Positions 46,284 to 56,497 of a stretch of 64,000 nucleotides of DNA are shown here, piece after piece; the stretch's first letter is position 1; every line of letters begins with the position of its first letter. The notes under the pieces were generated by a model. The model was given only the letters and a program-made list of their open reading frames with translations, searched no databases and was not told where the DNA came from. The position numbers were made by a program, and so were the translations under genes. The stretch comes from Setoptus koraiensis (lineage: Eukaryota > Arthropoda): assembly GCA_048013815.1 (NCBI GenBank), contig CM106586.1:16988001-17052000 (forward strand), read 5' to 3'.

Positions 46284-46288
46284 ATAAA
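46283..46288 (+). terminator. Polyadenylation signal overlapping the RpS4 copy 2 stop codon
   Basis: The stop codon TAA (46281-46283) runs directly into AATAAA, sharing its final A. Confidence 0.6.
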
Positions 46289-46368
46289 GTCTGTATGAAC
46301 GGATTCCATAAAGTATTCACATTTCCAAATCTCTAAATTCAACCGCTATTGCCTATATTAATTCAATA

Positions 46369-47017
46369 TCAAATTAACTCATCTGGCTTAGATATATTTA
46401 GCGCGGGCCATAACTGACAGGGTCGCTCTATTGGTTCTTGTGCTTCCTTCATGGGTATACTTATAGACTTCATGATATGTGATTTAAGAGCAGTGCTATA
46501 TTTCGGAATGGTTTCTGTGTCAATGCTGATGGAGTCATTATGATCATAGACAGCTTCGGGCCTTTCAATTCTAGTACATCTATCGGCACAGCAATCACAG
46601 ACGCATCCTAGAAATCGAAAGCATAGCACTATCAATATAGTTATCAAAACAAGAGATAATATTATCCACCACATGATATAAAGTGTGTAGGGTTCGCTAG
46701 GTGAATGGTGTTGAAAAAATCTCTCGCAATTACTTTGCTCCGCTCATGGGTCATTAACATCGATATAGCCTATCGATTCCATGCTGTGTCTCACCACTAC
46801 CAGCAACCGCTTGACTAAAAAGATCAATGAAATTATCCTGCAGTGCAGGTTCCAGTCTAATGAAACAGATTACATCGAACCAGATCAGAAGACTATCACT
46901 GTATGATGACATGTTGACGTCTCGAGATTTGAGAATCTTTATGCATATGCACAGGAGTCTACGTCTTCCAAGAATCTCTACAGAGATCTTGACTGTTTGC
47001 CGTTGTAGTTTGTTCAC
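46369..47017 (-). CDS. 3' part of a single-pass membrane protein gene (unrecognised)
   Basis: No family was recognised with confidence. The last exon encodes a strong membrane helix (IMWWIILSLVLITILIVLCF) followed by a Cys-rich membrane-proximal stretch (FLGCVCDCCADRC) and a tail of about 70 residues ending KPDELI. The reading frame continues upstream of the first Met as NCERFFQHHSPSEPYTLY. A 52-bp intron (46743-46794, GTGAGA..ATGAG) would link it in phase to an exon at 46795 and beyond, containing SSYSDSLLIWFDVICFIRLEP and ALQDNFIDLFSQAVAG, which is vaguely like a SEA domain. That upstream frame has no ATG before a stop at about 47060, so 5' exons remain unlocated; the boundary given is only the supported part. 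This model is inference. Confidence 0.42.
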
Positions 47018-47060
47018 TTGCGTAATAGTGGAAATATGAATCGATCCCTATGACATAAGG

Positions 47061-48139
47061 AGTATAATGATCGTACATGATCGTGAGCAAGTCAGTAATT
47101 GTTTAGACTTTGGCAAGCTCATATAAATAGTTGAGAGACCAATAGTACTATGCGCGCCTTTCCTCCGCAATTACATACTAATAGTATACTGTTTTACTGT
47201 GTTGGATAGATGATATGCATAGAGATTTAAGATGCTATGTTAGGTGCACGATCATTTGGTTTTTGCAATCCATTTATGATGAAGGCTTCAAGGAATCCTC
47301 CTTGCCACCTAATGCCGCAGCATGCAGAACGTATGTATATAGTTTTCATTATATTCTCATGTTATTATTATCCAAGAAGGATATCATTGCCGTGAATATA
47401 CAGTGATGAAGGCCGCCGAGGTAACACGTAATTGGAGTACATTGATAACAGCACTACACTGTGCTGCACAAATGTATATTTTCTACTCGAGGGATCTATT
47501 GTGCCTGACAATTGTGAGCAGCCAACAATCGACAGTGAGGCGCAAGCTGGGGACTATTGCATAGATTAAACCAAGTAATGCACGATTTGTGCTTGATTAT
47601 GTCTGTGCTATCTCGTATGTGCATCCGCACGACCAGTTACACTGAAATTAGTTGGAGGCGTTGCGTAGAGGGAGCTTCTGTGTTGCAACAGCATTACTTA
47701 AAATACCAGTGTTACTCCTTGAGGGAAATTTTCGAACTAGAGCGATATGTGTCTAAATAAACAGTAGGGGTGCCATGTTTTGCTGGACCACCCAATATCT
47801 GCGAAGAAATCATGGTATAACAACAATTTTGTTGTTGTCTTGTCATTCTACACTTACATAATAACTTGATATTATATGTTCAACATACAGTAGACCGATT
47901 ATTGGTGTAAAGCCAATCAAAATTTCTGTTCTCTATTATATTATACATATTCTTTGAATAGTCATCAACAATATAAAACAATTTGTGACGTTACAGGAGA
48001 CATCACGGGGGACAGAATTTATCAGCGTCATTGCATCAAGAACAAATAAACAAACAATTCAGATAATCAATATTGATGCGATAACGATTACATGTATAAA
48101 TCCCAAACGATTTGAAACAAACAACAAAACTAAACCAAT
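47061..48139. other. Intergenic region upstream of NT5C2
   Basis: Should contain the NT5C2 promoter and leader and possibly small 5' exons of the minus-strand membrane protein gene. No further gene, RNA or repeat was recognised. Confidence 0.45.
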
Positions 48140-49746
48140 ATGATGCCCCATCAAAGCGTCCCCGAGGCCTCCAAGCCGACCCTCTCAAGCGGCCCATCGA
48201 CACCCACCAGTCATAGCCTATTGGATCCACTAGCTGGAGGTAAAAAGTATTATCGTTCATCTCATCATAGGATATTTGTTAATAGAAGCCTTAGTTTAGA
48301 GAAGATTCAATTTTTCGGTTTTGATATGGATTACACAATTGCTGAATATAAATCACCAGAGTTTGAGGCGTTAGCCTTTAAACTTGCCTTACACAAACTT
48401 GTTGACATGGGTTATCCTACAAAATTGGGCAATATTGAATATGATTCCTCATTCCCTGTTAGAGGTTTATGGCTAGACACCTTATATGGCAACTTTCTCA
48501 AAGTAGATGCTTATGGAAATATTCTTGTTTGTGTCCATGGACTCAAGTTCTTAAAAACGTAAGTAGCAATTCATCGACAACAAACGAACACGAAATTACT
48601 CCAAAAAAATCATTGAGCAACTAATCTTTCCAACATTCGCTCTCTTATCATAGATCGGAAATTTTTCACATATATCCAAACAAATTTGTTCAGATGAGTG
48701 ACTCACGTATTTATGTACTGAATACTTTGTTCAATCAACCCGAAACAGCCGTATTAGCACATGTTATCGATTTCTTCAGCACCTCGAGTGATTTTGATAG
48801 AAGCTCGCCCTATGGAGTTAAAGACAACAAGGCTAACCTATTCATGCCTTACAAAAGTATGTTTCAGGACGTTCGAAGTGCATTCGATACAATACATGCT
48901 GATGGTTCCCTCAAACAGCAGACTGTTGACAATCTAGACAAATATGTCAAAAGAGATGAAAGAATTCCTTTGCTCTTTGACAGAATGCGTGAGAATGGCA
49001 AGAAAACTTTCCTCCTCACGAACAGTGGTTACAAATACACCGATCAAATAATGACATATTTGTTTAGTTTACCAAGTTGCAAAACTCGAAGTTGGACCTC
49101 TTATTTTGATTTCATCATTGTAGATGCTCGAAAGCCATTATTTTTCGGCGAAGGCACTCTCCTGAGGCAAGTCGATGCCAAATCAGGAGCTTTGAGAATA
49201 GGCACTCACGTAGAAGATTTTTGTGGACCCTTGCAACCAGACCAAATATTTTCCGGAGGAAATTGTGACACTTTAACAAAATTAATGGGAGCAAGGGGTC
49301 GAGATGTGCTATACGTCGGAGATCATATCTACGGAGATATACTGAGATCTAAGAAAATAAGAGGGTGGAGAACATTCTTGGTTGTTCCCGAACTTCAGCG
49401 AGAGCTCGAGGTTTGGTCGGATAAGCGTCACTTGTTTCAGAGGCTATCCGACCTAGACATTAAGTTGGGTGATGTATATAAAAATCTCGACAGTAGTTGC
49501 AGACAAAACCCAGACATTAGTCAGCTTAAGAGTAAGATACGAGAGACTATACACGAACTTGACATGTCATATGGTACACTAGGAAGTATTTTTAGGTGTG
49601 GATCAAGGCAAACACATTTCGCTAGCCAGATTGCTCGTTATGCTGACATATATGCTTGTACTTTTTTAAACTTGTTCTACTACCCATTTTCCTACATGTT
49701 CAGAGCTCCAGCTTCTCTGTTGCCACACGAATCGACAGTACTCTGA
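48140..49746 (+). CDS. NT5C2: Cytosolic purine 5'-nucleotidase (IMP/GMP-specific, NT5C2)
   Basis: HAD-superfamily phosphatase that dephosphorylates IMP and GMP in the cytosol and sets purine nucleotide balance. Two exons, 48140-48558 and 48654-49746, join to 503 residues. Motif I is FFGFDMDYT, with the nucleophile Asp at residue 62 and the general acid Asp at 64; motif II region is [11 protein letters not shown]; motif IV is [10 protein letters not shown]. Other family blocks: [27 protein letters not shown]-like [68 protein letters not shown], and [23 protein letters not shown] before PHESTV. The protein stops right after PHESTVL and so lacks the long acidic tail of vertebrate NT5C2. The N-terminal 40 residues are Ser/Pro-rich and poorly conserved. 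Confidence 0.96.
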
Positions 49747-49886
49747 CCAACGACTATACCATAATCTTGTAGATTGAACAACTAAAGGAGGCAAAACAAA
49801 CGTCGCTGTATAACTAGCCTAGCATCAATCTTTACTCGATATAAATCTGAAGAAAAAAGAACACTGGTTTCTGTGCAAAATAATCA

Positions 49887-50453
49887 CTATTTGACTCCTC
49901 GACCCTTGGAAGTCTCGGCTGCCTTGGCTTTCTTTTCTTCCTCCTTGGCTTTGATCTCGGCCTCCCGTTTCAATCTCGCAGCTTCCCTCTGTTGTTTAAT
50001 GAGCGCTAGCCTGGCTAGATCAGCTCTGGCTTGTTCGGTTTTGAGAGATACATTGGCGGCTCGGCGTTGTCTTTCTGCTTCCTCCCTCTCCCTACGAGAG
50101 AGTTGGGGTACGGCTTCGGTGGACGGGCCTGCTTTGGCCACGGCTGGGGGTGCTTTTTTAATTACCCTATTTGGATTTTCGACTTCAATAAGACTTTCTA
50201 CACCTTTGGGCCTGCGCTCCTCATCTCCAGTGTCATCGCTATCTCCTGTCTCCTCTTCGCTTTCGTCGTCGCTTTCTTCACTCTCACTTTCTTCATCTTC
50301 AGCGTTCTCTTCATCGTCGTCGTCTCCTCTTTGTTTCCTCCATTCGGCTTGTTTAGCTAATTTTTTTTGCTGCGCCTCTATTTCATCAAAATTTGTGAAT
50401 CGCCTGTGCTGGCCCTTGTGCCCTTTTCCAGGTGGTTTTCCTTTGCCTTTCAT
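49887..50453 (-). CDS. PDAP1: 28 kDa heat- and acid-stable phosphoprotein (PDAP1)
   Basis: A small, highly charged, mostly disordered protein of the PDAP1/HASPP28 family, of unclear molecular role. The 188-residue frame starts [19 protein letters not shown], a Gly/Lys-rich leader like that of PDAP1, then an acidic run of Glu/Asp/Ser (about residues 40-75), then [27 protein letters not shown] and [20 protein letters not shown], all recognisable family motifs, and a Lys/Glu/Ala-rich tail. A pyrimidine-containing ATTCTATTAG sits just before the ATG and could be a 3' splice site, so a 5' exon is possible. It converges with NT5C2. Confidence 0.92.
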   Translation of the reverse strand: MKGKGKPPGKGHKGQHRRFTNFDEIEAQQKKLAKQAEWRKQRGDDDDEENAEDEESESEESDDESEEETGDSDDTGDEERRPKGVESLIEVENPNRVIKKAPPAVAKAGPSTEAVPQLSRREREEAERQRRAANVSLKTEQARADLARLALIKQQREAARLKREAEIKAKEEEKKAKAAETSKGRGVK

Positions 50454-50892
50454 CCTAATAGAATAGTGAGAACTCTGATATGGTTTTATTAACAATAAAG
50501 TTTATGTAATGGTTAAACTAAGGAATTTATCAATTAGTTTAATAGTATCTAAATATGAGTGAAGGGATTTGATGATTTATCATGAATGTGAGATAAGGGG
50601 GACAGAGAGCGATTCCATCATCATGCTGAATTTGAACGCTTTTAATTTTTTTCTCTAGCAGAAAAGAAATGTAAATATTGCGTGCGCACATACAACTAAG
50701 AATGGCGGAAGATTCAACTGGACAACCATCTTTTGCATGTTCACAGTGTAGTCCCATTCTGCTCCGAAATTGCGTGGTTTGGCTTCGGTTTGGTGAAAAT
50801 ACGGCCAAAACCATATGAAGCGACATTCAACAACACCTCACTCTATTTTATACCACATTTTTGGATGAATTTTACTTCTCGAACTCGGAAAG
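50454..50892. other. Spacer between divergent PDAP1 and TFIIF alpha genes
   Basis: The two genes are transcribed away from each other, so this 440-bp spacer should hold both promoters. No clear motif was assigned. Confidence 0.5.
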
Positions 50893-52083
50893 ATGGACGA
50901 ATTTGTTGTTAGAACAGCCTCAGCCTCCACCAAAAAGATGAGCCTCCTTAAATTTCACAAGAATGATAAACTCGTTTGGGGCGATGTCAAGGTTCGCAAG
51001 GAGGGTGATCATCATCCATGGCAATTGAAAATGCGTTCGGGGAATAGTACAAGACGCTTCAAAGCCGTCAGAGAGGGAGGTGTCAGCGATAATGCCAGCT
51101 ATTTTGTTTTCTTCAAAATACCAGACCAAAATACCTATGAGGTTAGTCCAATCAATGACTGGTTCAATGTGTCAGCCACCCAAAGATATAAGGCCCTGAG
51201 CCACGAGGAAGCCGAAAAGAAATTTGAAGAACGACACAAGATGCTCAATCTTTTTTCTGTGATGCGTACGAAAAACAAAGAAACCAACGAAGATGGCGAA
51301 GGTGCAGGATCCTTCAAGGTGTCAGAGAAAGACGAATGGGATGAAGCGGGTATGGACTCTGATGACCACAGTGGCGACGAGAAGGAAAAAAGAAGTAAAA
51401 AAACCATAAAGGATGAAGATAAATTAGACGAAGCGGTAGAGGAGAGCGACGAGGGTGATTTCGAGCGTGAGGTTGACTATATGTCAGATACATCCTCTTC
51501 GGCATCAAGCAACGGGGCAGAGGACATAAAAAGTATTTCTGAAGAAGTCGCTTTGAAAGCTCTCCTCCAATCAGAGAGCGAGGATGAGGATGAAATAAAG
51601 AAAGAAGATGAAGCCGGCCCAAGTGAGAATCAACAGATCAAACAAGAGCCCAACCCCGATTTAGAGATCAACATGTCGGACCCGTCATCTGATAGCGATG
51701 TCTCGGACATAGATGAATCCACAATAAATTCTGTAGTGTTTATGAAAAAGCTTGACGTAGAAGCCCCACCACCTACCACTGCTGCCCCCACCGAGAAACC
51801 AACTTTAAAAAGGAAAGTTAGCGGCACAGACTTAGCCGGTTCATCCAAGCGTCCTTGCACAACTGATTCCGGTCAAGAAATTGAAAATTTGGTTCGTAGA
51901 TATTTAATGAGGAAGCCGATGTCAACCAAGGCCCTCTTGAAGCAATTGAAGGCCAAACTGAAGGGCTCAGGTATTAATCAAAAGGAGCTTGAAGTCGTCA
52001 AAATAGCGGAAATAATACGAAAAATCAATCCAGAGAAGCTCATTGTAAATAATGAATTATTGTTGTTCATAAGAAGTGTCTAG
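50893..52083 (+). CDS. TfIIFalpha: Transcription initiation factor IIF subunit alpha (RAP74)
   Basis: The large subunit of TFIIF, a nuclear general factor that binds RNA polymerase II in preinitiation complexes and aids elongation. The intronless frame gives 396 residues, shorter than insect and vertebrate homologs (about 500-580). The N-terminal dimerisation part is present: KLVWGDVKVRK, HPWQLKMRSGNSTRRFKAVREGGVSDNASYFVF, NDWFNVSATQRYKALSHEEAEKKFEERHKMLNLFSVM. The centre (about residues 130-290) is acidic and Ser-rich. The C-terminal winged helix is clear: NLVRRYLMRKPMSTKALLKQ, then IAEIIRKINPEKLIVNNELLLF. The shortening is mainly in the charged centre. AATAAA lies about 7 bases after the stop. 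Confidence 0.95.
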   Translation: MDEFVVRTASASTKKMSLLKFHKNDKLVWGDVKVRKEGDHHPWQLKMRSGNSTRRFKAVREGGVSDNASYFVFFKIPDQNTYEVSPINDWFNVSATQRYKALSHEEAEKKFEERHKMLNLFSVMRTKNKETNEDGEGAGSFKVSEKDEWDEAGMDSDDHSGDEKEKRSKKTIKDEDKLDEAVEESDEGDFEREVDYMSDTSSSASSNGAEDIKSISEEVALKALLQSESEDEDEIKKEDEAGPSENQQIKQEPNPDLEINMSDPSSDSDVSDIDESTINSVVFMKKLDVEAPPPTTAAPTEKPTLKRKVSGTDLAGSSKRPCTTDSGQEIENLVRRYLMRKPMSTKALLKQLKAKLKGSGINQKELEVVKIAEIIRKINPEKLIVNNELLLFIRSV

Positions 52084-52237
52084 TTCGAAATAAATTGTCA
52101 TCATGACCGCAAATCAATCGTGTCCTACACATTGAAACAAATGATGGAAATCAGTTTAGGAACTCAAAACTGTACATCATTGCTGTTCGTTCGAATCGAT
52201 TCAAAATCGTCATGTACCTCAAGAAAACCATGCGAAA

Positions 52238-52408
52238 AAGTAGACATTTATATATTTTCAATCGGATATCGCGATATCTGACACTAACAGTGTGCAAGTG
52301 GTGCCACAAGTCAATTGCAGTCGTGCAATGAAGCGCCTTTTTGAGGATCTATTTAGTGATTACAATCGACTAATACAATGTATTACAATAGAAGCAAGGT
52401 GACAGTCA
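52238..52408 (+). pseudogene. Relic of nAChR exon 1
   Basis: The plus strand here closely matches the coding strand of the receptor's first exon (complement of about 26672-26840). It covers the region encoding IFNRISRYLTLT, the signal segment and AMKRLFEDLFSDYNRL, with a few base changes and small indels. The match includes the long run GCGCCTTTTTGAGGATCT. It begins and ends abruptly and has no intact frame, promoter or second exon beside it. Confidence 0.9.
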
Positions 52409-52560
52409 TGCATCTCAGTAATTGCATACAAAATAACCGCAATCTTTTGTGGATTCTTAAGAACTACAAATCGGATTTCCAAGGACAGTTTTGACCAGCA
52501 TGCAATTCGGGAAAATATTCTGCTTTCATAAAATTCTACAGTTGAGGGATAGTTGATCAA
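52405..52560 (-). pseudogene. Relic of the seven-helix receptor-like family
   Basis: The minus strand reads FYESRIFSRIACWSKLSLEI and related sequence that closely matches the relic at 61029-61304, which in turn aligns with the third-helix region of the intact genes in this cluster. It is truncated at the junction with the nAChR relic. Confidence 0.6.
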
Positions 52561-52675
52561 ATGTTCTGCGAGGCCAAATAGTGTCAGTATTAGATAGAAA
52601 TCTTACTAGTTTCGCATGGATTTTCGATTGGATCACTGACACAAAGAGAGATTGATAAATATATCGTGATGACAC

Positions 52676-54098
52676 TCACATGGTTTTATTTAATGCTTGG
52701 AATGAGACGTTAGGTGAAACCAAATTTGACGACAATCTATTACTCTCCAATTTTCCCATAAAGGCGCTCAACTGATCTATCGAAACTACGGTTACGATAA
52801 CCAATAAATTAAGAGTGATAATATGCTTTATATCCGGTTTTATCCAATATGTTGGTCCAATGCAGCATATGTCCTCGACAAGACGTCTCAGTAGACGTAT
52901 GTCATTCTTTTTCATCGACTCGTTAAATGCATCAGGCATTTGATCCGTGTACGCATCCTTTAATCCAAAATAATAATTGTTCTCCAACAGATCCAACAAT
53001 CGTCGAGAATTCTCATGAATTCTCTGATATCCATCAACTATCATCAAAAAGAAACTTGTTGATCTGGAATAGTTCAACAGCAGACCTATGGAAACACTAT
53101 GTTTTCCTGTCCGGAATGCGTCTAACAAAGTGTAGAAGCGTGGTGGCATGCCTAGTGCTACATACAAACAAGTTATGAGGCAAGTTATGCCAGCCTTTTC
53201 TCTGATCAGTAGCATTACATCACGAACTTGCATAACGGTGTCCAAAATGACTGTCACAGGTAAGACATTCCTTCTGGCTATCAATAGAGCTATGCGATCC
53301 GACATATGCAATGTTATCCTATATATGATGTAATATATCGAGAAGTGATTGCAAACAAACATGTGCCCGTCAACCACTGGTGATAATGATTGGAACAAAG
53401 ATTTTCGTCCAGCAGTATAGCTGATATAAAATCTCCAAACGTTTATGACAACCCATATATGAATAATATAACCATAATTCCTTGCAAATTCTTCTAGACT
53501 TCTCACAAGTTTCTTGGAGATACTTCGACTTGTCCTTTCCGCCGTTTGCTCACTGCGAATTAGAGCTAATACACTGCGGGAAGAAAAAGATCACGATGTG
53601 AGTATCTCGGCTTCTGTTAACTCTAGATGGTTGAAATTTTCATACTTACCTTCTGTGGTGTATATCGCAGCCGTCACTCTTTTTCAAGATCAAATCAAAG
53701 TAATGATAATTCAACACTCCTACCACAAATGTTGCAAAACTGTTCACGAAAAAAAAAATGTGTGGAGCAAGAATCAAGAGGCAAAAACGAAACTTTTCAA
53801 CTCCAGATGAGTTTCTGATTGAGCCTAAAAATATTCCTTTCGGCAATCTAACTTCTTTGGCGACCATATTGCAATAAATGACATATCCGGTCGTGAGTAA
53901 TCGTAGGATTGTGCTGATTGCTAGAAGATTGGTTAATTTTAGTGAACCTGTTAGTTTAAATATCGATTCAATCCAATAAATGCGATCTTTCAGTGTTTTT
54001 CGTGTTTTCTCATTTCTAATTTTCTTCGGATCACCAGCGATAGAAAATTCTGTTCTTCTCTTTGGACATTCGCAATCTCGAGATTCTTTAATTGCCAT
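52676..54098 (-). CDS. Seven-helix chemoreceptor-like protein A
   Basis: Member of a local gene family that I do not recognise by motif but that has about seven hydrophobic segments, a hydrophilic charged N-terminus and no signal peptide, like arthropod gustatory receptors. Exons 54098-53650 and 53573-52676 join to 448 residues across a 76-bp intron with GTAAGTATG donor and CCCGCAG acceptor; the paralogs lack this intron. Family blocks: TLKDRIYWIE, FVVGVLNYHYFDLILKKSDGCD, FSIYYIIYRITLHMSDRIAL, ARRNVLPVTVILDTVMQVRD, RIHENSRRLLDLLENNYYFG, and the end ALNKTM. The seventh helix reads ITLNLLVIVTVVSIDQL, not the TYhhhhhQF signature of insect gustatory receptors, so the family label is inference. 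AATAAA lies within the last codons. Confidence 0.7.
52685..52690 (-). terminator. AATAAA within the last codons of gene A
   Basis: The Asn-Lys codons of the conserved NKTM ending spell AATAAA on the minus strand, seven bases before the stop codon. The same hexamer occurs at the equivalent sites 55175-55180, 58192-58197 and 61429-61434 in the three paralogs. Confidence 0.5.
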
Positions 54099-54408
54099 TC
54101 TGAATCATCTGTTTCTTCTTTAATTTTTGTGTTCTATGATATAATAGCGATTCGAAAAAAGGCCAAACTCAACAATTGCAAATTCCGATGACAGTGCATT
54201 CACTAGACTCGGTTAGGATTTTCCAAAGAAAAGACTAGAAGTCTCGACTTTCTATCGGAGTGAATCGACATGTCGACTATATTTTATGCACGTCCATTGC
54301 GTGCTTAAAAGTATAAATTGTAGAGCTTCTGGCTCAACAATGAATACCCTTATTGCTCAACTTGTCAAGATTTGGGCCAAGCATACATGCGATGAGAGCA
54401 CTAATGTC

Positions 54409-54621
54409 TTATTTCTTGCCTGTTTTCTTGTATTCTAACATAGCTTGTCGATATTGAAGATGGCAACAAAAAATAAGTTCATTACGTGACAAGCGACTCC
54501 TACACTGCACGGATATATTTTGAGCGATATTCTTTGGTAGACGGTTGCGCTTAATTAGATAGTCTAGTTGGTAACTATCCTCGAATGTTCGCCGAAATGG
54601 CCATTCCACGGTAATCGCCAT
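54409..54621 (-). other. Conserved upstream block with short open frame
   Basis: A 70-codon frame beginning MAITVEWPFRRTF and containing YQLDYLIKRNRLPKNI. Equivalent sequence upstream of genes C and D (about 59850-60000 and 63100-63260) reads QLDYLIERNRLPEN before losing the frame. The Lys/Glu swaps with kept frame suggest former coding sequence carried in the duplicated unit. No family was recognised. Confidence 0.35.
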
Positions 54622-54656
54622 TTATAAGGTCGCCACAAATAGCGTGTCCGATACAT

Positions 54657-54754
54657 AGCCGTGTAATATTTGATGAATTGTCGACGGATATCGTGGCCGA
54701 CGGGTCTACTTGGCCAGAGGCCATGGCCAACAATTCATCAAATATTACACGGCT
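54657..54754. repeat. Large hairpin with 25-bp perfect arms
   Basis: The arms 54657-54681 (beginning AGCCGTGTAATATTTG) and 54730-54754 are exact reverse complements across a 48-base loop, which itself contains the partial palindrome TGGCCAGAGGCCATGGCCA. Confidence 0.95.
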
Positions 54755-55165
54755 GAACAGGAAATCATTGATAGTAATTTATACATGATGAATATGTTTG
54801 CTTCAAATGTTGTTTGACTTTGCTTGATGCAGAATATGTGATGATTTTGGAGAAATGTTTAAGATTTTGTGCTTGAATGGACCTTAAATAGTTTTCAAAT
54901 TCGTTTTGATCGATGTCTGACATGTAATATCAACTGATGAGCGCCATTTGTGTGGGGGACGAGACTGGACAGAATGGGCGCGCAACACGTGCTTGAAATT
55001 TTATTTTTCTTATTTAGATCAACCTCAAGCCTACAACCCAGTTGGGCATGCCCAGCTTGGGCGGCCACGTGCCCGCAGCAGTAGTTGTTGGAAATGAAAT
55101 CCGACACGGCCTTGCTAATTGCGAATAAGGGTTTTGTGTCATCGTTAAATATAAGGAAAGGACAT

Positions 55166-56497
55166 TCACATGGTTTTATTTTGTAATGTAAATGAGGCGT
55201 TGTGTGAAAGTAAATTTGTCGACAATGTATTGCCCACTATTTTTTTCGCATGGTCTGATAGCTCATTCATCGAGATAACAATTGTGATAATCAATAAATT
55301 GAGAGTAATGAGTTGCCTAATATTTGTTTGCAACCAATTCGATTGTCCGATGCTGCAGATATCCTTGACCAGACGTCTCAGCAGACTGATGTCATTCTTT
55401 TTCGTCAACTCTTTCAGTGCAAAGCGCATTTGGTCCGAGTTAGCATCGGTTGTTCCAAGATAATAATTGTTCTCTAACAGATCCAACAACAGTCGAGAAT
55501 TCTCATGAATGCTCTGATATCCAACAATAACCATCAACATGCTACTTATCGTGGTGGAATAGTTCAACAATAGACACAAGAAAACACTATATTCCTCCTT
55601 CCAAATTGCTTCGATGATGGTGTAGAAGCGTCTAGCCATGTAAAATACTATATGAAAATAAGTTATGTACCAAACTATGCTGACCTGTTTTCTGATCAGT
55701 AGCATTACATCACGAGTTTGCATAACGGTGTCCAAAATTACTGTCATAGGCAGGACGTTTCTTCTGACTATCAATAGAGCTATGCGATCCGACATAGACA
55801 AATTTATCCTATATATAATGTAATATATTGAGAGGTGATTGCAAATGTTTATATAAGCGTCAGGAATTGTTGATATTGTTCGGAAAAAAGGCTTTTGTCC
55901 AACAATGTAACCGAGATAAAACCTTGGAAACATTGCACCAAACCATGTGAAAACAAAGTAACCATGATCTCTCAGGAGTTCTCTCAAACTTTTAACAATG
56001 TTTCTGAAAATACTTCGATTTGTCCTGCCCGCTGTTTGCTCACTGTGGACAGAAGCTAGCATGTCGCACCCGTCACTCTTGTTCAAAATCAAATCGAAGT
56101 AATGATAATTCAACACCCCTGGCACAAATGTTGCAATACAGTTCATGAGATAAATAATAATTGGAACAATGAGCAGAATGAAATAGCGAATCATGTCAAT
56201 TCCAGCCGAGTTCTTGAACGAGCTAAAATATTTCACTTTCGGCAACCTAGCTTCGTTGGCGTACATATTGCAAAAAACGGCATATCCGTTTATGACTAAT
56301 CGTTGAACAGTGTTGATTGCTAGCGAATTGGTTAATTTGAGTGAACCTGTTAGTCTAAATATCAATTCGATCCAATAAATACGATCCTTCAATGTTCTTC
56401 GTGTTGCTTCATTTTTGATTTTCTTTGAATCGCCAGCAATGGATCTTTCCGACCTTCTCTCTGGGTGTTCGCGATTTCGAGATTCTTCAATCGCCAT
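55166..56497 (-). CDS. Seven-helix chemoreceptor-like protein B
   Basis: Intronless 443-residue member of the cluster and the most divergent of the four. The N-terminus is charged (MAIEESRNREHPERRSERS) and followed by TLKDRIYWIELIFRLTGSLK. About seven hydrophobic segments follow, including DMIRYFILLIVPIIIYLMNC, LSIYYIIYRINLSMSDRIAL and ITLNLLIITIVISMNEL. Shared landmarks are VLNYHYFDLILNKSDGCD, RRNVLPMTVILDTVMQTRDVM, SIHENSRLLLDLLENNYYLG and LQNKTM at the end. No frame break was seen. It lacks the insertion and intron of gene A. A gustatory-receptor-type ion channel in the plasma membrane is the best guess from topology and clustering, not from a diagnostic motif. Confidence 0.7.
   Translation of the reverse strand: MAIEESRNREHPERRSERSIAGDSKKIKNEATRRTLKDRIYWIELIFRLTGSLKLTNSLAINTVQRLVINGYAVFCNMYANEARLPKVKYFSSFKNSAGIDMIRYFILLIVPIIIYLMNCIATFVPGVLNYHYFDLILNKSDGCDMLASVHSEQTAGRTNRSIFRNIVKSLRELLRDHGYFVFTWFGAMFPRFYLGYIVGQKPFFRTISTIPDAYINICNHLSIYYIIYRINLSMSDRIALLIVRRNVLPMTVILDTVMQTRDVMLLIRKQVSIVWYITYFHIVFYMARRFYTIIEAIWKEEYSVFLCLLLNYSTTISSMLMVIVGYQSIHENSRLLLDLLENNYYLGTTDANSDQMRFALKELTKKNDISLLRRLVKDICSIGQSNWLQTNIRQLITLNLLIITIVISMNELSDHAKKIVGNTLSTNLLSHNASFTLQNKTM

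Larger units (their letters stand above)
52084..52675. other. Relic-bearing spacer at the left edge of the receptor-like cluster
   Basis: Contains the TFIIF alpha 3' end, a relic of the acetylcholine receptor gene (52238-52408), a relic of the seven-helix family (52405-52560), and a 3' flank (52580-52675) that is repeated almost unchanged at 61318-61419. Confidence 0.7.
54099..55165. other. Spacer upstream of gene A
   Basis: Contains the gene A 5' flank with a diverged version of the conserved element TGCACGTCCATTGCGTGC (about 54286-54304), a 70-codon frame at 54409-54621, and a large perfect hairpin at 54657-54754. The right part is not similar to the other spacers. Confidence 0.55.
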
